Positions 8,098-16,871 of a stretch of DNA of 34,440 nt are shown one piece after another. Every line of letters begins with the position of its first letter. Position 1 is the first letter of the stretch. The notes under the pieces were generated by a model. It saw only the letters and a program-made list of their open reading frames with translations. It was not told the DNA's origin and did not search any database. The stretch spans positions 1 through 34,440 of the forward strand of contig CAZWEO010000050.1 in assembly GCA_964633115.1 (NCBI GenBank), read 5' to 3'. Both the position numbers and the translations under genes were made by a program. The DNA comes from B30-G6 sp964633115. GTDB taxonomy: Bacteria; Desulfobacterota; Desulfobacteria; Desulfobacterales; B30-G6.

Positions 8098-9615
8098 ATG
8101 AAATCGATTAAAGATATTTTGAATGATCAGGTCCGGCTGCCATCCCTTCCTTCCATAGCCATGCATATTCTCAACGCCGTCAAAACCGACGAGGCCTCGC
8201 TGGGTGAACTGGCGAAGATCGTTTCATCCGATCCGGCCTTGGCCGCCAGAGTGTTGAAAATATCCAACTCATCTTTTTACGCGCTGTCGCAAAAAGTTGA
8301 CAGCATCCAGAAAGCCCTAACAATTCTCGGGACCGAAACATTAAAGAATATTGCGCTGTCCTTTGTAATCGTCCGCTGTATGCAGACCAATGACGGCAGT
8401 GGATTCAATTTCGATATTTTTTGGCGCAGAGCGGTAACCGCCGCTGTTGCATCAGATCTTATTTCCAATGCCATCAATCAGAAAAGCGACGATATCTTTA
8501 TTACCGCCCTTCTCCAAGATATAGGTATCGTCATATTGTATCTTTGTATGTCCGAGGAGTATCTAAAGGTGCTGGATGAAAAACGGGTCACCGGCATCCC
8601 CATTACTGCGGCCGAGAAAAAAATATTTAATTACGATCACCAAGAGGTCGGCACTCAGATGCTGCAGAAATGGGGTTTACCAGAAAGTATCTACTTGCCG
8701 ATACAGCACCACCATAACAATACCAACGTCCCTGACAACTGTCGGAAGAAGGCCCAAATATTGTGGCTTGCCGATCGCATGTCATCAGCGTATCACGGCA
8801 CCCGATGTGCCGATAAAATTAATGATATCAATACCACCTTGGGTCAGGTTTATGGTTTCAACGAACAAGAAATCGGCCGAATTATTGATGCCGTCGCCAA
8901 TAAAAGTGTTGAGATATTGTCTTATTTTGACATCGATGCAGGCGATATGAAGCCCTATTCACAGCTTTTGCTAGAGGCGAATGAAGAGCTTGGCAAACTA
9001 AATATTTCCTATGATCAATTGATATTGGAGCTGAAACGGTCTAAAGAGGTTGCGGAAGGCTTGGCATTAGAACTGCAGCAAGCCAACGGAAAACTACGTG
9101 AACTCGCGACCAAAGACGGATTAACCGGACTTTATAACCATCGGCATTTTCAAGAGGTATTGGAGAAAGAAATTGGCCGGTCGGTCCGGTATAAGAAGCC
9201 GCTAACATTATTATTACTGGATATTGACCTTTTTAAGCGGGTAAACGATGAGTTCGGACATCCGGCCGGCGACAAAGTACTTGTGACAGTTAGCGACCTA
9301 ATGCGTCAGGCCGTCAGAGAGTCAGACCTGGTGGCGCGCTATGGCGGTGAAGAATTTGCTATCCTTCTACCGGAAACCGATTTAAACGGTGGCACGATTT
9401 TGGCTGAAAGACTCAGAAGGGCCATCGAGAATACAGACGTAATTGCTGACGGACACACCCTTAAAGTCACCATTAGTATTGGCATTACAACCTATAATCT
9501 CACCTCCGGCCCAAACGGAAATGCCAGGTTTATACAGTCTGCTGACCGAGGGCTATATCTCTCCAAAGAAAGCGGCCGCAATCGAATTAGCATTGTTAAA
9601 ATGCCGGAGTCCTAA
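8098..9615 (+). CDS. HDOD domain - GGDEF diguanylate cyclase
   Basis: A 505-residue cytosolic signalling protein. Residues about 10-215 form an HDOD domain (LPSLPSIAMHILNAV, IVSSDPALAARVLKISNS, then LLQDIGIVIL). A coiled-coil stretch (about 290-340) leads to a GGDEF domain beginning DGLTGLYNHRHF, with DIDLFKRVND and the active-site variant GGEEF at 416-420. RESD at 407-410, five residues before GGEEF, matches the RxxD product-inhibition site, so feedback-controlled cyclic-di-GMP synthesis is expected. GGAGG about 10 nt upstream supports the ATG. It stands alone between two operons. A PilZ protein, a typical c-di-GMP receptor, lies at the far end of the window, but nothing ties the two directly. 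Confidence 0.96.
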   Translation: MKSIKDILNDQVRLPSLPSIAMHILNAVKTDEASLGELAKIVSSDPALAARVLKISNSSFYALSQKVDSIQKALTILGTETLKNIALSFVIVRCMQTNDGSGFNFDIFWRRAVTAAVASDLISNAINQKSDDIFITALLQDIGIVILYLCMSEEYLKVLDEKRVTGIPITAAEKKIFNYDHQEVGTQMLQKWGLPESIYLPIQHHHNNTNVPDNCRKKAQILWLADRMSSAYHGTRCADKINDINTTLGQVYGFNEQEIGRIIDAVANKSVEILSYFDIDAGDMKPYSQLLLEANEELGKLNISYDQLILELKRSKEVAEGLALELQQANGKLRELATKDGLTGLYNHRHFQEVLEKEIGRSVRYKKPLTLLLLDIDLFKRVNDEFGHPAGDKVLVTVSDLMRQAVRESDLVARYGGEEFAILLPETDLNGGTILAERLRRAIENTDVIADGHTLKVTISIGITTYNLTSGPNGNARFIQSADRGLYLSKESGRNRISIVKMPES

Positions 9616-9692
9616 CGCATTAAAACGGTTGTTAGAAAACGTTCCGTTTCGTGCACAAAGCGGCTCATATTTTTATCCGCCTTCGCACAAGA

Positions 9693-9710
9693 CCACGGGC
9701 TTACCCGTGG
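9693..9710 (+). terminator. Stem-loop after the diguanylate cyclase gene
   Basis: CCACGGG (9693-9699) and CCCGTGG (9704-9710) form a perfect GC-rich stem with a 4-nt loop, 78 nt after the stop. No immediate T-run follows, although TTTTT occurs about 20 nt later. Probable transcript end or stabiliser. Confidence 0.5.
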
Positions 9711-9788
9711 GGATCCATTTCGGGACATTTTTCTGATAACAACGGGTATATCCACCTAAACCTTACCTCCAGACCCCATCCAAGTAAC

Positions 9789-9816
9789 TTGTATTTCCGC
9801 TGACATGTCATATTAT
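9789..9816 (+). promoter_or_regulatory. Candidate promoter for the ybbA-ybbP-tesA-like operon
   Basis: TTGTAT (9789-9794) and TATTAT (9811-9816) are spaced 16 bp apart, about 40 nt before the ATG at 9858. The spacer contains the perfect 10-bp palindrome TGACATGTCA (9801-9810), a possible protein-binding site. Confidence 0.4.
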
Positions 9817-9857
9817 AAGATATTTTGTAACTCTGGTCTTTCATTATAGGTTATGAC

Positions 9858-10589
9858 ATGAACATCCTCGAAGCCCGACACCTGAGTAAGGAATACAATT
9901 TAGATCAACGCCGGCTGACGGTTTTGAATGATATCTCCCTTTCCATTGCAGCTGGTGAATTTGTGGTTATTTCCGGAACCAGCGGCAGCGGCAAAACCAC
10001 CCTATTGACACTGCTTTCAGGCCTGGATCAACCGACCTCCGGTAACGTTCTCCTTGATGGAAACGAGATTACAGGTGCCAGTGAGGATGAGCTGGCACCC
10101 TTACGTAACCGGATGATCGGTTTTGTATTTCAATCCTTTCACCTGGTGCCGTCCATGACGGCCAAAGAAAATATCATGTTCCCGGCCGAAATTATGGGTG
10201 GCGTGGATGCCGAAAGTCGGGCCTTGGAGTTGTTGCAACGCGTGGGTTTGGCAGATCGGGCTGAAAATATGCCCAGTCAACTATCTGGCGGCGAAAAGCA
10301 ACGGGTGTCTTTGTGTCGGGCCATGATCAACTATCCCAAACTTTTGTTTGCGGATGAACCCACAGGCAATCTCGATTCAGAGAACGGTGCCATGGTCCTT
10401 TCTCAGCTGGTTGAGCTGAAATCCGAACAAGGCGCAACATTAATTTTGGTAACACACAATCCCGACATCGCCCAAGCAGCCGATCGGGTGTTACAACTTC
10501 GGGACGGCCGCCTGCTTCAATCCCAAGGCAATGCTGACAGGTTTGATCAGCATATTGATACTTCCCAAAGTGACGGGCTGCAGTTATGA
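9858..10589 (+). CDS. ABC transporter ATPase, YbbA/LolD-like
   Basis: A 243-residue stand-alone ATPase of the MacB/LolD/YbbA class that powers FtsX-type permeases. Walker A is SGTSGSGKTTLLTLLSG, the Q-loop VFQSFHLVPSMTAKEN, the signature LSGGEKQRVSLCRA, Walker B LLFADEPTGNLDS and the H-loop VTHNP. The length is normal for the family. It overlaps the permease gene by 4 nt, and a GDSL esterase follows, the same set as E. coli ybbA-ybbP beside tesA. In this class ATP hydrolysis usually moves lipids or lipoproteins or drives conformational change of periplasmic domains rather than importing solutes. The cargo here is unknown; the esterase neighbour hints at a lipid or acyl compound (inference). 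Confidence 0.94.
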   Translation: MNILEARHLSKEYNLDQRRLTVLNDISLSIAAGEFVVISGTSGSGKTTLLTLLSGLDQPTSGNVLLDGNEITGASEDELAPLRNRMIGFVFQSFHLVPSMTAKENIMFPAEIMGGVDAESRALELLQRVGLADRAENMPSQLSGGEKQRVSLCRAMINYPKLLFADEPTGNLDSENGAMVLSQLVELKSEQGATLILVTHNPDIAQAADRVLQLRDGRLLQSQGNADRFDQHIDTSQSDGLQL

Positions 10590-13084
10590 TGATTTTTCCC
10601 GGCTATCTGCGGCGCGAAGTTTTCCGATCCTCGACGCTGGCCATCGTTTTCATCCTCTGCGTCGGCATGTCTCTCGTCACCCTAACGGCCTTTAGCGGCT
10701 TTTCTAAAAGCGTTAACGTTTCATTGCTGAACGATGCCCGCAAATTGCAGGCTGCTGATATTATTATCCGATCTTATGAGCGTATTTCGGAATCACTAGA
10801 GCTTGCTGTGGACCAGCAGGTTCGAACAGGGGCGGTGATGCGGACGCGTTATAATGAATTTTACAGCGTGGTCCGAACCAATAATGAGACCAACTCGGTT
10901 CTTTCCCTGCTGAAGATTGTTGAAAAAGGCTACCCTTTCTATGGTAGTGTAAAGTTGCAGTCCGGGCTAGCCCTGCACCAGGTATTGAGGCCTGGGAAAG
11001 CTGTGGTGGCCCAAACCCTTTTGGATCGCTTAAAGCTTGAACCGGGTGACCCAATTCAAGTGGGCCATACTACCCTAACGATCCAAGATGTGGTCCTGTC
11101 CGAGCCGGATCGTCCCATCCAAATGTTTGCTTTTGGTCCACGTGTTTTTATTTCCAGGACGGATCAAGAATCGCTGGGACTGATCCAAACCGGTAGTCGG
11201 ATTCGTTATGTTTATCTGCTGAAAGCGACCAACCAAAACCATACAGAGTCCATCTACCAGACCTTGCAAGAGGCCGCCGATCCGGATAGAGAGCGAGTTG
11301 ACACTTTTCAAACAGCCCAGTCACAGGTCAAACGATTTTTTGATAATTTTATTTTTTTCCTAAAACTGGTGGGTATTTTTATCTTAACCCTTTCAGGCGT
11401 TGGTATCCAAAGTACGTTGACGGCCTTTTTGAAAGCCAAACAGGAAACCATCGGCATCATGAAAGCAGTGGGAGCCACCAATCGTCACGTTGTGCTTCAT
11501 TATACGCTGGTGGTCATGCTGTTGGGATGCATGGGCATGGGAATCGGCATCGTATCTGGTGTGTTGCTGCAATACGCTTTAGCCCAACTGTTGTCGGGCT
11601 TTTTCCCCGCAGATATGCCTTTTATTATTGCCTGGACAGGTTTAGTGGAAAGTGTAATTTTGGGAGTTATGGTGGTATTGATTTTTTGCTTTGTTCCGCT
11701 TTACCGGCTGACTGGTCTTCGCCCAGTAATGATATTACGGAAGGATGTATCTGCTAAAGTCAAACGTTGGCCAATTTGGTTGTCTTATACCATATTCGTG
11801 ATTTTCTTTTTTGGGTTGGTTTTGCGACACATGCAGGATTTTCGTTTTGGCGTCTATTTTATGGGGACTTTGGGAAGCCTCATAGCAATCACAGCGATTG
11901 CCAATTATTGGCTGTTAAGAGGGTTGCGGGGGCTTTCCATTCGACATCTGGCAGTCAGACAAGCCATACGAAGTTTGTTTCGAAAAGGAGCCGCTACCCA
12001 GATGATCATGGTTTCTTTAACCACGTCGCTTTGTGTGATTTTTTCCATTTATCTGCTGGAAAAGAACCTTGATGCGACTTTTGTAAAATCTTTTCCCAAG
12101 GACAGCCCCAATCTGTTTTTCCTGGATATTCAGCCAAGTCAGCAAGATGCCTTTAAAGCAGCTCTAAGCAAGGAATTGCAGCTATATCCCATAATTCGGG
12201 CCCGGGTCACGCATATCAATGACAGAGCCATTGACCGTCAGGCCGAACGTGCTAAAAAAAGAGACAACCTGGCACGGGTTTTCAATCTGACCTACAGGCA
12301 CCACCTGCTGACCGATGAGGTCATGCAATCGGGTAAAACACTTTTTCGGGATGACTGGCAGGATATCCAAGTTTCTGTATTAGATATGGTTGTGGATATG
12401 CATCCGATGGAAATTGGCGATACGATTCAATTCAATATCCAGGGGGTTCCCTTAACCGCCAGGATTGCCAGTATTCGGTCACGTACCCAGGAATCGCTGC
12501 AACCGTTTTTCTATTTTATTTTTGAAGAAAAAACGCTAAAAGATGCGCCCCAAACGCTTTTTGCGGCTTTACGTGTAGAGCCGGGAGATGTTGGTGCCCT
12601 CCAGACTCGCATTGTGAAAGCGTTTCCAAATATTAGCGTGATCGACATGTCCGAAACCATCCGAGTATTTGCCGGGATGATGCAACAATTATCCCGGGTT
12701 GTACGGGCCTTTACAGGCCTCAGTATCTCAGCCGGCATCTTGATCTTGATAAGTGCAGTATTTGCCACCCGGGCCGAACGCATCAACGAATCCGTCTATT
12801 ACAAGATTCTGGGTGCCGGCAAATCCTTTGTATTAAAAGTTTTTACGTTTGAGAATTTATTGATGGGAATTTGCAGTGGTGTCCTGGCAGTGATCCTTTC
12901 TCAACTAAGCGCCGGCGCGATCTGCAGATTTGTTTTGGATATTGGTTACCGCCCGTTCTTATCCGCTTGTATCCTGATGGTGACAGGAGCAGTCTTGCTA
13001 GTCAATTTAGTTGGTTTACTTTCGGCTAGATCGATACTGGAAAAAAAGCCCATTAGCTATTTGCGTGAGCAACAGGAAGCGTAA
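10586..13084 (+). CDS. FtsX-like permease, YbbP type
   Basis: An 832-residue inner-membrane protein, close to the size of E. coli YbbP. An N-terminal membrane anchor (TLAIVFILCVGMSLVTLTAF) precedes a large periplasmic domain, followed by three helices of a first FtsX block (from FIFFLKLVGIFILTLSGVG, about residue 250). There is a central membrane segment around 395-440, a second extracytoplasmic domain and a C-terminal FtsX block from about 710 (GLSISAGILILISAVFATR). Both FtsX blocks carry the GAG/KAVGAT-like coupling segments (IMKAVGATNRHV and YYKILGAGKSFV). It partners with the overlapping ATPase gene. No signal suggests a defined substrate. Confidence 0.92.
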   Translation: MMIFPGYLRREVFRSSTLAIVFILCVGMSLVTLTAFSGFSKSVNVSLLNDARKLQAADIIIRSYERISESLELAVDQQVRTGAVMRTRYNEFYSVVRTNNETNSVLSLLKIVEKGYPFYGSVKLQSGLALHQVLRPGKAVVAQTLLDRLKLEPGDPIQVGHTTLTIQDVVLSEPDRPIQMFAFGPRVFISRTDQESLGLIQTGSRIRYVYLLKATNQNHTESIYQTLQEAADPDRERVDTFQTAQSQVKRFFDNFIFFLKLVGIFILTLSGVGIQSTLTAFLKAKQETIGIMKAVGATNRHVVLHYTLVVMLLGCMGMGIGIVSGVLLQYALAQLLSGFFPADMPFIIAWTGLVESVILGVMVVLIFCFVPLYRLTGLRPVMILRKDVSAKVKRWPIWLSYTIFVIFFFGLVLRHMQDFRFGVYFMGTLGSLIAITAIANYWLLRGLRGLSIRHLAVRQAIRSLFRKGAATQMIMVSLTTSLCVIFSIYLLEKNLDATFVKSFPKDSPNLFFLDIQPSQQDAFKAALSKELQLYPIIRARVTHINDRAIDRQAERAKKRDNLARVFNLTYRHHLLTDEVMQSGKTLFRDDWQDIQVSVLDMVVDMHPMEIGDTIQFNIQGVPLTARIASIRSRTQESLQPFFYFIFEEKTLKDAPQTLFAALRVEPGDVGALQTRIVKAFPNISVIDMSETIRVFAGMMQQLSRVVRAFTGLSISAGILILISAVFATRAERINESVYYKILGAGKSFVLKVFTFENLLMGICSGVLAVILSQLSAGAICRFVLDIGYRPFLSACILMVTGAVLLVNLVGLLSARSILEKKPISYLREQQEA

Positions 13085-13139
13085 CTGTACTTGCAGGTAC
13101 AACCAATTGAAATCGTGCTACATAAAATAGCAAGTCAAT

Positions 13140-13826
13140 ATGAAATGTTATAAAAATTTCAACAAGTTGCTGTTAGCATCGATACTTTTGATATCCTTGG
13201 TATTGATTGCTTGTAGCAATGAAGCATCTACTCCGGTTGGATCATCCGACTCACCGACAGAAAAAACAGGAGCTAGTTTTGGGACCATCGTGGCGGTCGG
13301 CGATAGCCTGACAGCCGGTTATGGTGTCGAGGAGAATCAGGCCTACCCAGCCCTTTTGCAGGAACGCTTACTGCAGGATGGGTATTTTTTCCGGGTTGTC
13401 AACGCTGGAATCAGCGGCGAAACCAGCAGCGGTACCCGCTCACGCATTGCATGGGTGATCAGCGCTCTCAAACCGGAGATCATCATTCTGGAAACTGGTG
13501 CCAATGATGGACTACGGGGGATTGATACCTCGGTACTCGAAAAAAATCTAACAGAAATTATTACGACCATACAGGCGAATGAGATTACGGCAATCCTAAC
13601 CGGCATGCAAATGCCGCCCAATTTTGGACGCAATTATACCAAACAGTTTGCGGAAGTATATCCGCGGGTTGCAACGAAAAAGGGTATTCTCTTAATACCT
13701 TTTTTTCTGAAAGGCGTTGCCGGGGACAGACGCTATAATCTGGCTGATGGAATTCATCCCAATCCTGATGGCTATCGACGCGTTGTAGAACAAATTTATC
13801 CGTATGTACTGGAAACGATCAAGTAA
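13140..13826 (+). CDS. tesA: GDSL-family arylesterase / lysophospholipase (TesA-like), lipoprotein
   Basis: A 228-residue SGNH hydrolase. The N-terminus (LLLASILLISLVLIAC) is a lipoprotein signal with Cys about residue 25, so it is probably membrane-anchored, unlike the soluble periplasmic E. coli TesA. The four SGNH blocks are visible: VAVGDSLTAGYG (Ser), NAGISGETSSG (Gly), ETGANDGLRG (Asn) and DGIHPNPDGY (Asp and His of the triad). Family members hydrolyse thioesters, aryl esters and lysophospholipids. It lies 55 nt after the permease and is likely co-transcribed. The conserved linkage with YbbA/YbbP suggests that hydrolysis and transport serve one lipid-related process (inference). Confidence 0.92.
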   Translation: MKCYKNFNKLLLASILLISLVLIACSNEASTPVGSSDSPTEKTGASFGTIVAVGDSLTAGYGVEENQAYPALLQERLLQDGYFFRVVNAGISGETSSGTRSRIAWVISALKPEIIILETGANDGLRGIDTSVLEKNLTEIITTIQANEITAILTGMQMPPNFGRNYTKQFAEVYPRVATKKGILLIPFFLKGVAGDRRYNLADGIHPNPDGYRRVVEQIYPYVLETIK

Positions 13827-13936
13827 TTGAGCAATAAGCAATAGCGATACCGAATCCGATCTGTGTCAGAGCAAATTTTTATAAACCGTATAGCTACTAA
13901 GAGCAATAGCTAACAGCTACACTCGGAGGGTGTCCC
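13827..13936. repeat. Word-repeat spacer (AGCAATAG / AGCTAC)
   Basis: This 110-nt gap repeats the short words AGCAATA(A/G) (three times) and AGCTA (several times), without a long perfect unit. It ends with the strong ribosome site GGAGG for the TPR gene. It is one of several spacers in the window built from degenerate short words. Confidence 0.45.
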
Positions 13937-15193
13937 ATGGGTCTTTTCAATTTTTTATCACCCAAATCATTTGAAGATATCGAAGCCAAAGCTGACCGTC
14001 TAGTGCAGTCCAATGATTTGGGCCTGGCCAAATTGGAATATGAGAAATCTCTAGAGCGCTTACTTTCTCAGTCAAGCGTGGATTCATCCGAACACCAGGA
14101 TAGAATTAATAACAAAATTCATAATACATGTGAAACCTTGGCCCAACAACATCTGGACATGGCCAAAGATCTCGTAGATGCAAAATGCCCGACAGAGACG
14201 GCTGAGTTGTTAGCGTTGGCACGTGATTTGTCAAGCGATATACATTTGCATCAAGATATCGATAGCCTGGTGGATCAGATTGAATCTGAAAATGAAATCT
14301 TTGACCAATTAGCATTCTTACCAGAATCAGCCGATTCCGAAGCGTTTAATCCAGAGGATGAAGATGGTTATTACCAAATTCTGCTGAGTACCATGCCGGA
14401 AGATATCCAGACAGATTACCTTGCCCTGGGTAATCTGTTTCAAACCGGATATCTAGCTCTGAATCAAGGGGATTTCTCATTGGCAACGGAATTGCTCAGT
14501 CAAGTGGTGGCTGAACATGAAGAGCATATCACCTATGCTCACTTAGAACTGGCGAACGCGCAACTTAACTTGGGCCAAACAGATGCAGCCGCGGATTTAT
14601 TAGAAACATTTATCGAGACCTACCCACTGTCCATACAGGCCTATGAAAACCTATGTGAAATTTATTGGGAACGCGGTGACACCGAACGTGCAGACCGACT
14701 GCTGCAGGCTTGTCCCGACAAGCTAAAGCTGTCAGTACCGATATTGCTCCTCATGGGTGAAACCCTGTACCGCTCTGGCAAATTTGCAGAAGCGGCAGAT
14801 TTTTATCTTAAAGGTATCGAATATCTGGGATGGCAGGAACCGATTGCCGTTGCGCTGGCACGCACACATGAAGCCATGGACAAACCACAGGAAGCCTTGG
14901 AAATTTACCAAGAAATTGCGAACAATTGTAAAAGCTGTCACCAGCGCCTGGATCCATATGTCAGGCACCGCTATGCAGAGCTGCTTTATACAACTGGTGA
15001 GCGTTCCAGTGATCTTTTGGAAAATTATTTTGCGCTTTGTTCGGAAAATCCCAAAGATCAGACTCTATATTACCAGCGCATCAGTGACATCTATGAACGC
15101 CAAGGCTACCCGGATGAAGCTAAGCGCTATCGGGCGATTGCACAGCAGCTAGAAAGAGTTGTACCTAAGGATAACTTTGAAGGGTCCGAATAA
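13937..15193 (+). CDS. Tetratricopeptide repeat protein
   Basis: A 418-residue soluble, acidic protein with TPR-type helical hairpins in its C-terminal two thirds (about 160-405): for example YLALNQGDFSLATELLSQVV, AHLELANAQLNLGQTDAAADLL, and YRSGKFAEAADFYLKGIEYL. The N-terminal 150 residues are also helical but without clear repeats. There is no signal peptide or membrane segment. TPR proteins are scaffolds; no partner is indicated. A CKSCH motif near residue 335 looks like a heme site but the protein is cytoplasmic, so this is likely chance. GGAGG 9 nt upstream supports the ATG. It may be a separate unit from the tesA operon because of the repeat-rich 110-nt gap. Confidence 0.85.
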   Translation: MGLFNFLSPKSFEDIEAKADRLVQSNDLGLAKLEYEKSLERLLSQSSVDSSEHQDRINNKIHNTCETLAQQHLDMAKDLVDAKCPTETAELLALARDLSSDIHLHQDIDSLVDQIESENEIFDQLAFLPESADSEAFNPEDEDGYYQILLSTMPEDIQTDYLALGNLFQTGYLALNQGDFSLATELLSQVVAEHEEHITYAHLELANAQLNLGQTDAAADLLETFIETYPLSIQAYENLCEIYWERGDTERADRLLQACPDKLKLSVPILLLMGETLYRSGKFAEAADFYLKGIEYLGWQEPIAVALARTHEAMDKPQEALEIYQEIANNCKSCHQRLDPYVRHRYAELLYTTGERSSDLLENYFALCSENPKDQTLYYQRISDIYERQGYPDEAKRYRAIAQQLERVVPKDNFEGSE

Positions 15194-15195
15194 TG

Positions 15196-15253
15196 AATAT
15201 CGAATGCTGAAGTACGCGGATCGCCGGGAGCAAATGATTCGACATTCGATATT
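15196..15253. repeat. Inverted repeat built on AATATCGAATG
   Basis: AATATCGAATG (15196-15206) pairs perfectly with CATTCGATATT (15243-15253), directly after the TPR stop codon. A close copy of its left part lies at 18259-18275 on the other side of the ECF operon. It may act as a two-way terminator between convergent genes, but no T-tract is present. Confidence 0.6.
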
Positions 15254-15317
15254 TCAGACACTACAGCTTTCAGCTACCCTTGGACCCTCGTTTCCTTGAA
15301 CCCTTGAATCCTCTCCC

Positions 15318-15851
15318 TCATTTCCGATGCAATAACCTGAATATTCCATAGGCCACGATACCCGAAAGCACACCCTGCAACAAATTGGGTGGAATTTCTG
15401 CCAGCGCAGCCTTGGCATCGGTGACACCAAAGAAAGGCATGGCCACGGCCATGGCCGGGTAAATAACTGCTTCGAATATATAATATCCGGAAACCAGGAT
15501 AACGATTCCCACAGCAATGGCCAGGATTGGCCAGAGCCTTTCCTTGCGGCCAGCCCAGACGATCAATCCCATGACCAATCCTTCCAGGCCTTTGACTACA
15601 GCGGTTGCCAGAATAAATTGTGGAAATCCAATGGCGTCAGCCGCAGCCGGACCAATGGCCCCCACCAGGGCGCCCACCAAGGGTCCATAAAGTAATGCTG
15701 CGGCCATCACAAAGGTGTCTCCCAGATTGAAATAGCCCCCGGTAACAGGAATTGGTATTCGGATGAGCATGGTTCCCACAAAGGCCAGCGCGGCAAAAGC
15801 AGCCACAATGCCGACTTGAAACAGGAGTTTGGATTCTGAGTTTTGGGTCAT
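15318..15851 (-). CDS. ECF transporter S component (substrate-binding membrane protein)
   Basis: A 177-residue membrane protein with about five to six hydrophobic helices. The N-terminal helix is followed by RIPIPVTGGYFNLGD, the hallmark block of the ECF S-component family (PF07155 type). AAALLYGPLVGALVGAIGPA comes next. These proteins capture a vitamin or precursor and hand it over to an EcfA/EcfT module, here encoded just upstream on the same strand. The sequence alone does not name the vitamin; riboflavin, thiamine precursor and others are possible. AAAGGA 8 nt before the ATG is a good ribosome site. It is separated from the T-component gene by 285 nt containing a structured segment, so it could be regulated on its own. 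Confidence 0.88.
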   Translation of the reverse strand: MTQNSESKLLFQVGIVAAFAALAFVGTMLIRIPIPVTGGYFNLGDTFVMAAALLYGPLVGALVGAIGPAAADAIGFPQFILATAVVKGLEGLVMGLIVWAGRKERLWPILAIAVGIVILVSGYYIFEAVIYPAMAVAMPFFGVTDAKAALAEIPPNLLQGVLSGIVAYGIFRLLHRK

Positions 15852-16136
15852 GGGCAGGTCCTTTTGTAAATTAAACCTGAGTTGAGCGATTTTTAACGAA
15901 GAGATATGCCCAGATCTTGATGGCGTAGGATTCGCAAAAAAAGCAGGCAGACCAATGGATCTGTCGAGGCTTTTTGCGGACCCTTTCTCCGCAAGAGATG
16001 GGTACAGATCAAGAAAAAAATCGTTCTATTCAGGTAACAGCTATCAGGCGTGAGCCCTAAGCCAAAAGTAAGCATATAAATGACAGCTTAAGGCCGATTG
16101 TCAACCCAAATTTCAATTGTTAAACCCGGTAAGCGC
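15852..16136 (-). promoter_or_regulatory. Structured leader before the S-component gene
   Basis: No gene is visible in this gap. On the transcribed strand it can form a two-level stem: GATCTGT/ACAGATC (ends at 15958-15964 and 16004-16010) enclosing TTGCGGA/TCCGCAA (15974-15980 and 15988-15994). A run of seven T (15935-15941, transcribed strand) follows shortly after. Vitamin transporter genes often carry riboswitches, but I could not match TPP, FMN, cobalamin, preQ1 or THF consensus elements. The call as a regulatory leader is therefore tentative. Confidence 0.35.
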
Positions 16137-16871
16137 TTAATCAGAATGATTACTATTTTCTCGTTTGCTTGATACGTGCGATTTCCTGCCTGGAAGCCGT
16201 GCTATTTCTTCGGCCCACAAAGGGATATGGCGCACGGCGGAACAGATGCCTTCTACGCCGACCTGAATCATATTTCGAACCAGAATATTGGCGCGCAATC
16301 GCAAGGAAAGCTTGGGATCCTCAGCGGATGCCTGCCGACCCATTATTTGTTTCAGTATTCTTTCTTCGCGTAGAACTTCCATAATGTCAGGAATAACAAA
16401 ATAGATTACGTGGATACAAACCCGTGCAAACATAAGGGTGCTTTTTTGAATAAGGCTAACACCACCCGACTGATTCAGTAGCCGGTTTTCCATGCGGTGG
16501 AACGGAATCACCGCTACGATCGATAGCGCCAGCGGGATCACCGTAAGCATAGTGACGGCCAAGGCCACATAGTGGGAAGTGATGGCATTCAAATCTGCTG
16601 CTGTAAAACCGCGAAAAAACAACACGATTAGTGAAATCGTAGCACCCAGCAATACAACTGGGAGAGTAATAAGCAGACTGATAACCAGCGCCAGGCGATA
16701 GGGAGAAGGACCTAACAGGCTCAATGTGGCCGCATGCACCAAGGTTGCATAGACGATCCATCCCATTGCGAGCCCCGGAAGCAGAAATTCTTGGAAATAA
16801 CCGAGCGGGTATCCCGTGAAGGCAGGTAGTGCCAATAGGCAGAATAGTATTAATCTGAATCGCCAGTTCAT
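16137..16871 (-). CDS. Probable ECF transporter T component (EcfT/CbiQ-like membrane protein)
   Basis: A 244-residue membrane protein with about five hydrophobic segments: LILFCLLALPAFTGYPLGYF, then LAMGWIVYATLVHAATLSLL, LALVISLLITLPVVLLGATI, and VALAVTMLTVIPLALSIVAV. A C-terminal cytosolic part follows (ILKQIMGRQ, IARLPGRK) that could hold the coupling helices. Similarity to EcfT is weak; the call rests mainly on being between the ATPase and S genes. The ATG at 16871 is chosen because it overlaps the ATPase stop by 4 nt (ATGA); an upstream in-frame start would run 38 residues into the ATPase gene. EcfT links the ATPase to the S component. Confidence 0.6.
   Translation of the reverse strand: MNWRFRLILFCLLALPAFTGYPLGYFQEFLLPGLAMGWIVYATLVHAATLSLLGPSPYRLALVISLLITLPVVLLGATISLIVLFFRGFTAADLNAITSHYVALAVTMLTVIPLALSIVAVIPFHRMENRLLNQSGGVSLIQKSTLMFARVCIHVIYFVIPDIMEVLREERILKQIMGRQASAEDPKLSLRLRANILVRNMIQVGVEGICSAVRHIPLWAEEIARLPGRKSHVSSKRENSNHSD

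Noticed and set aside
14936..14950. CKSCH motif in the TPR protein as a c-type heme site
   Set aside because: The protein has no signal peptide and TPR helices surround the motif, so heme attachment in the periplasm is not expected.
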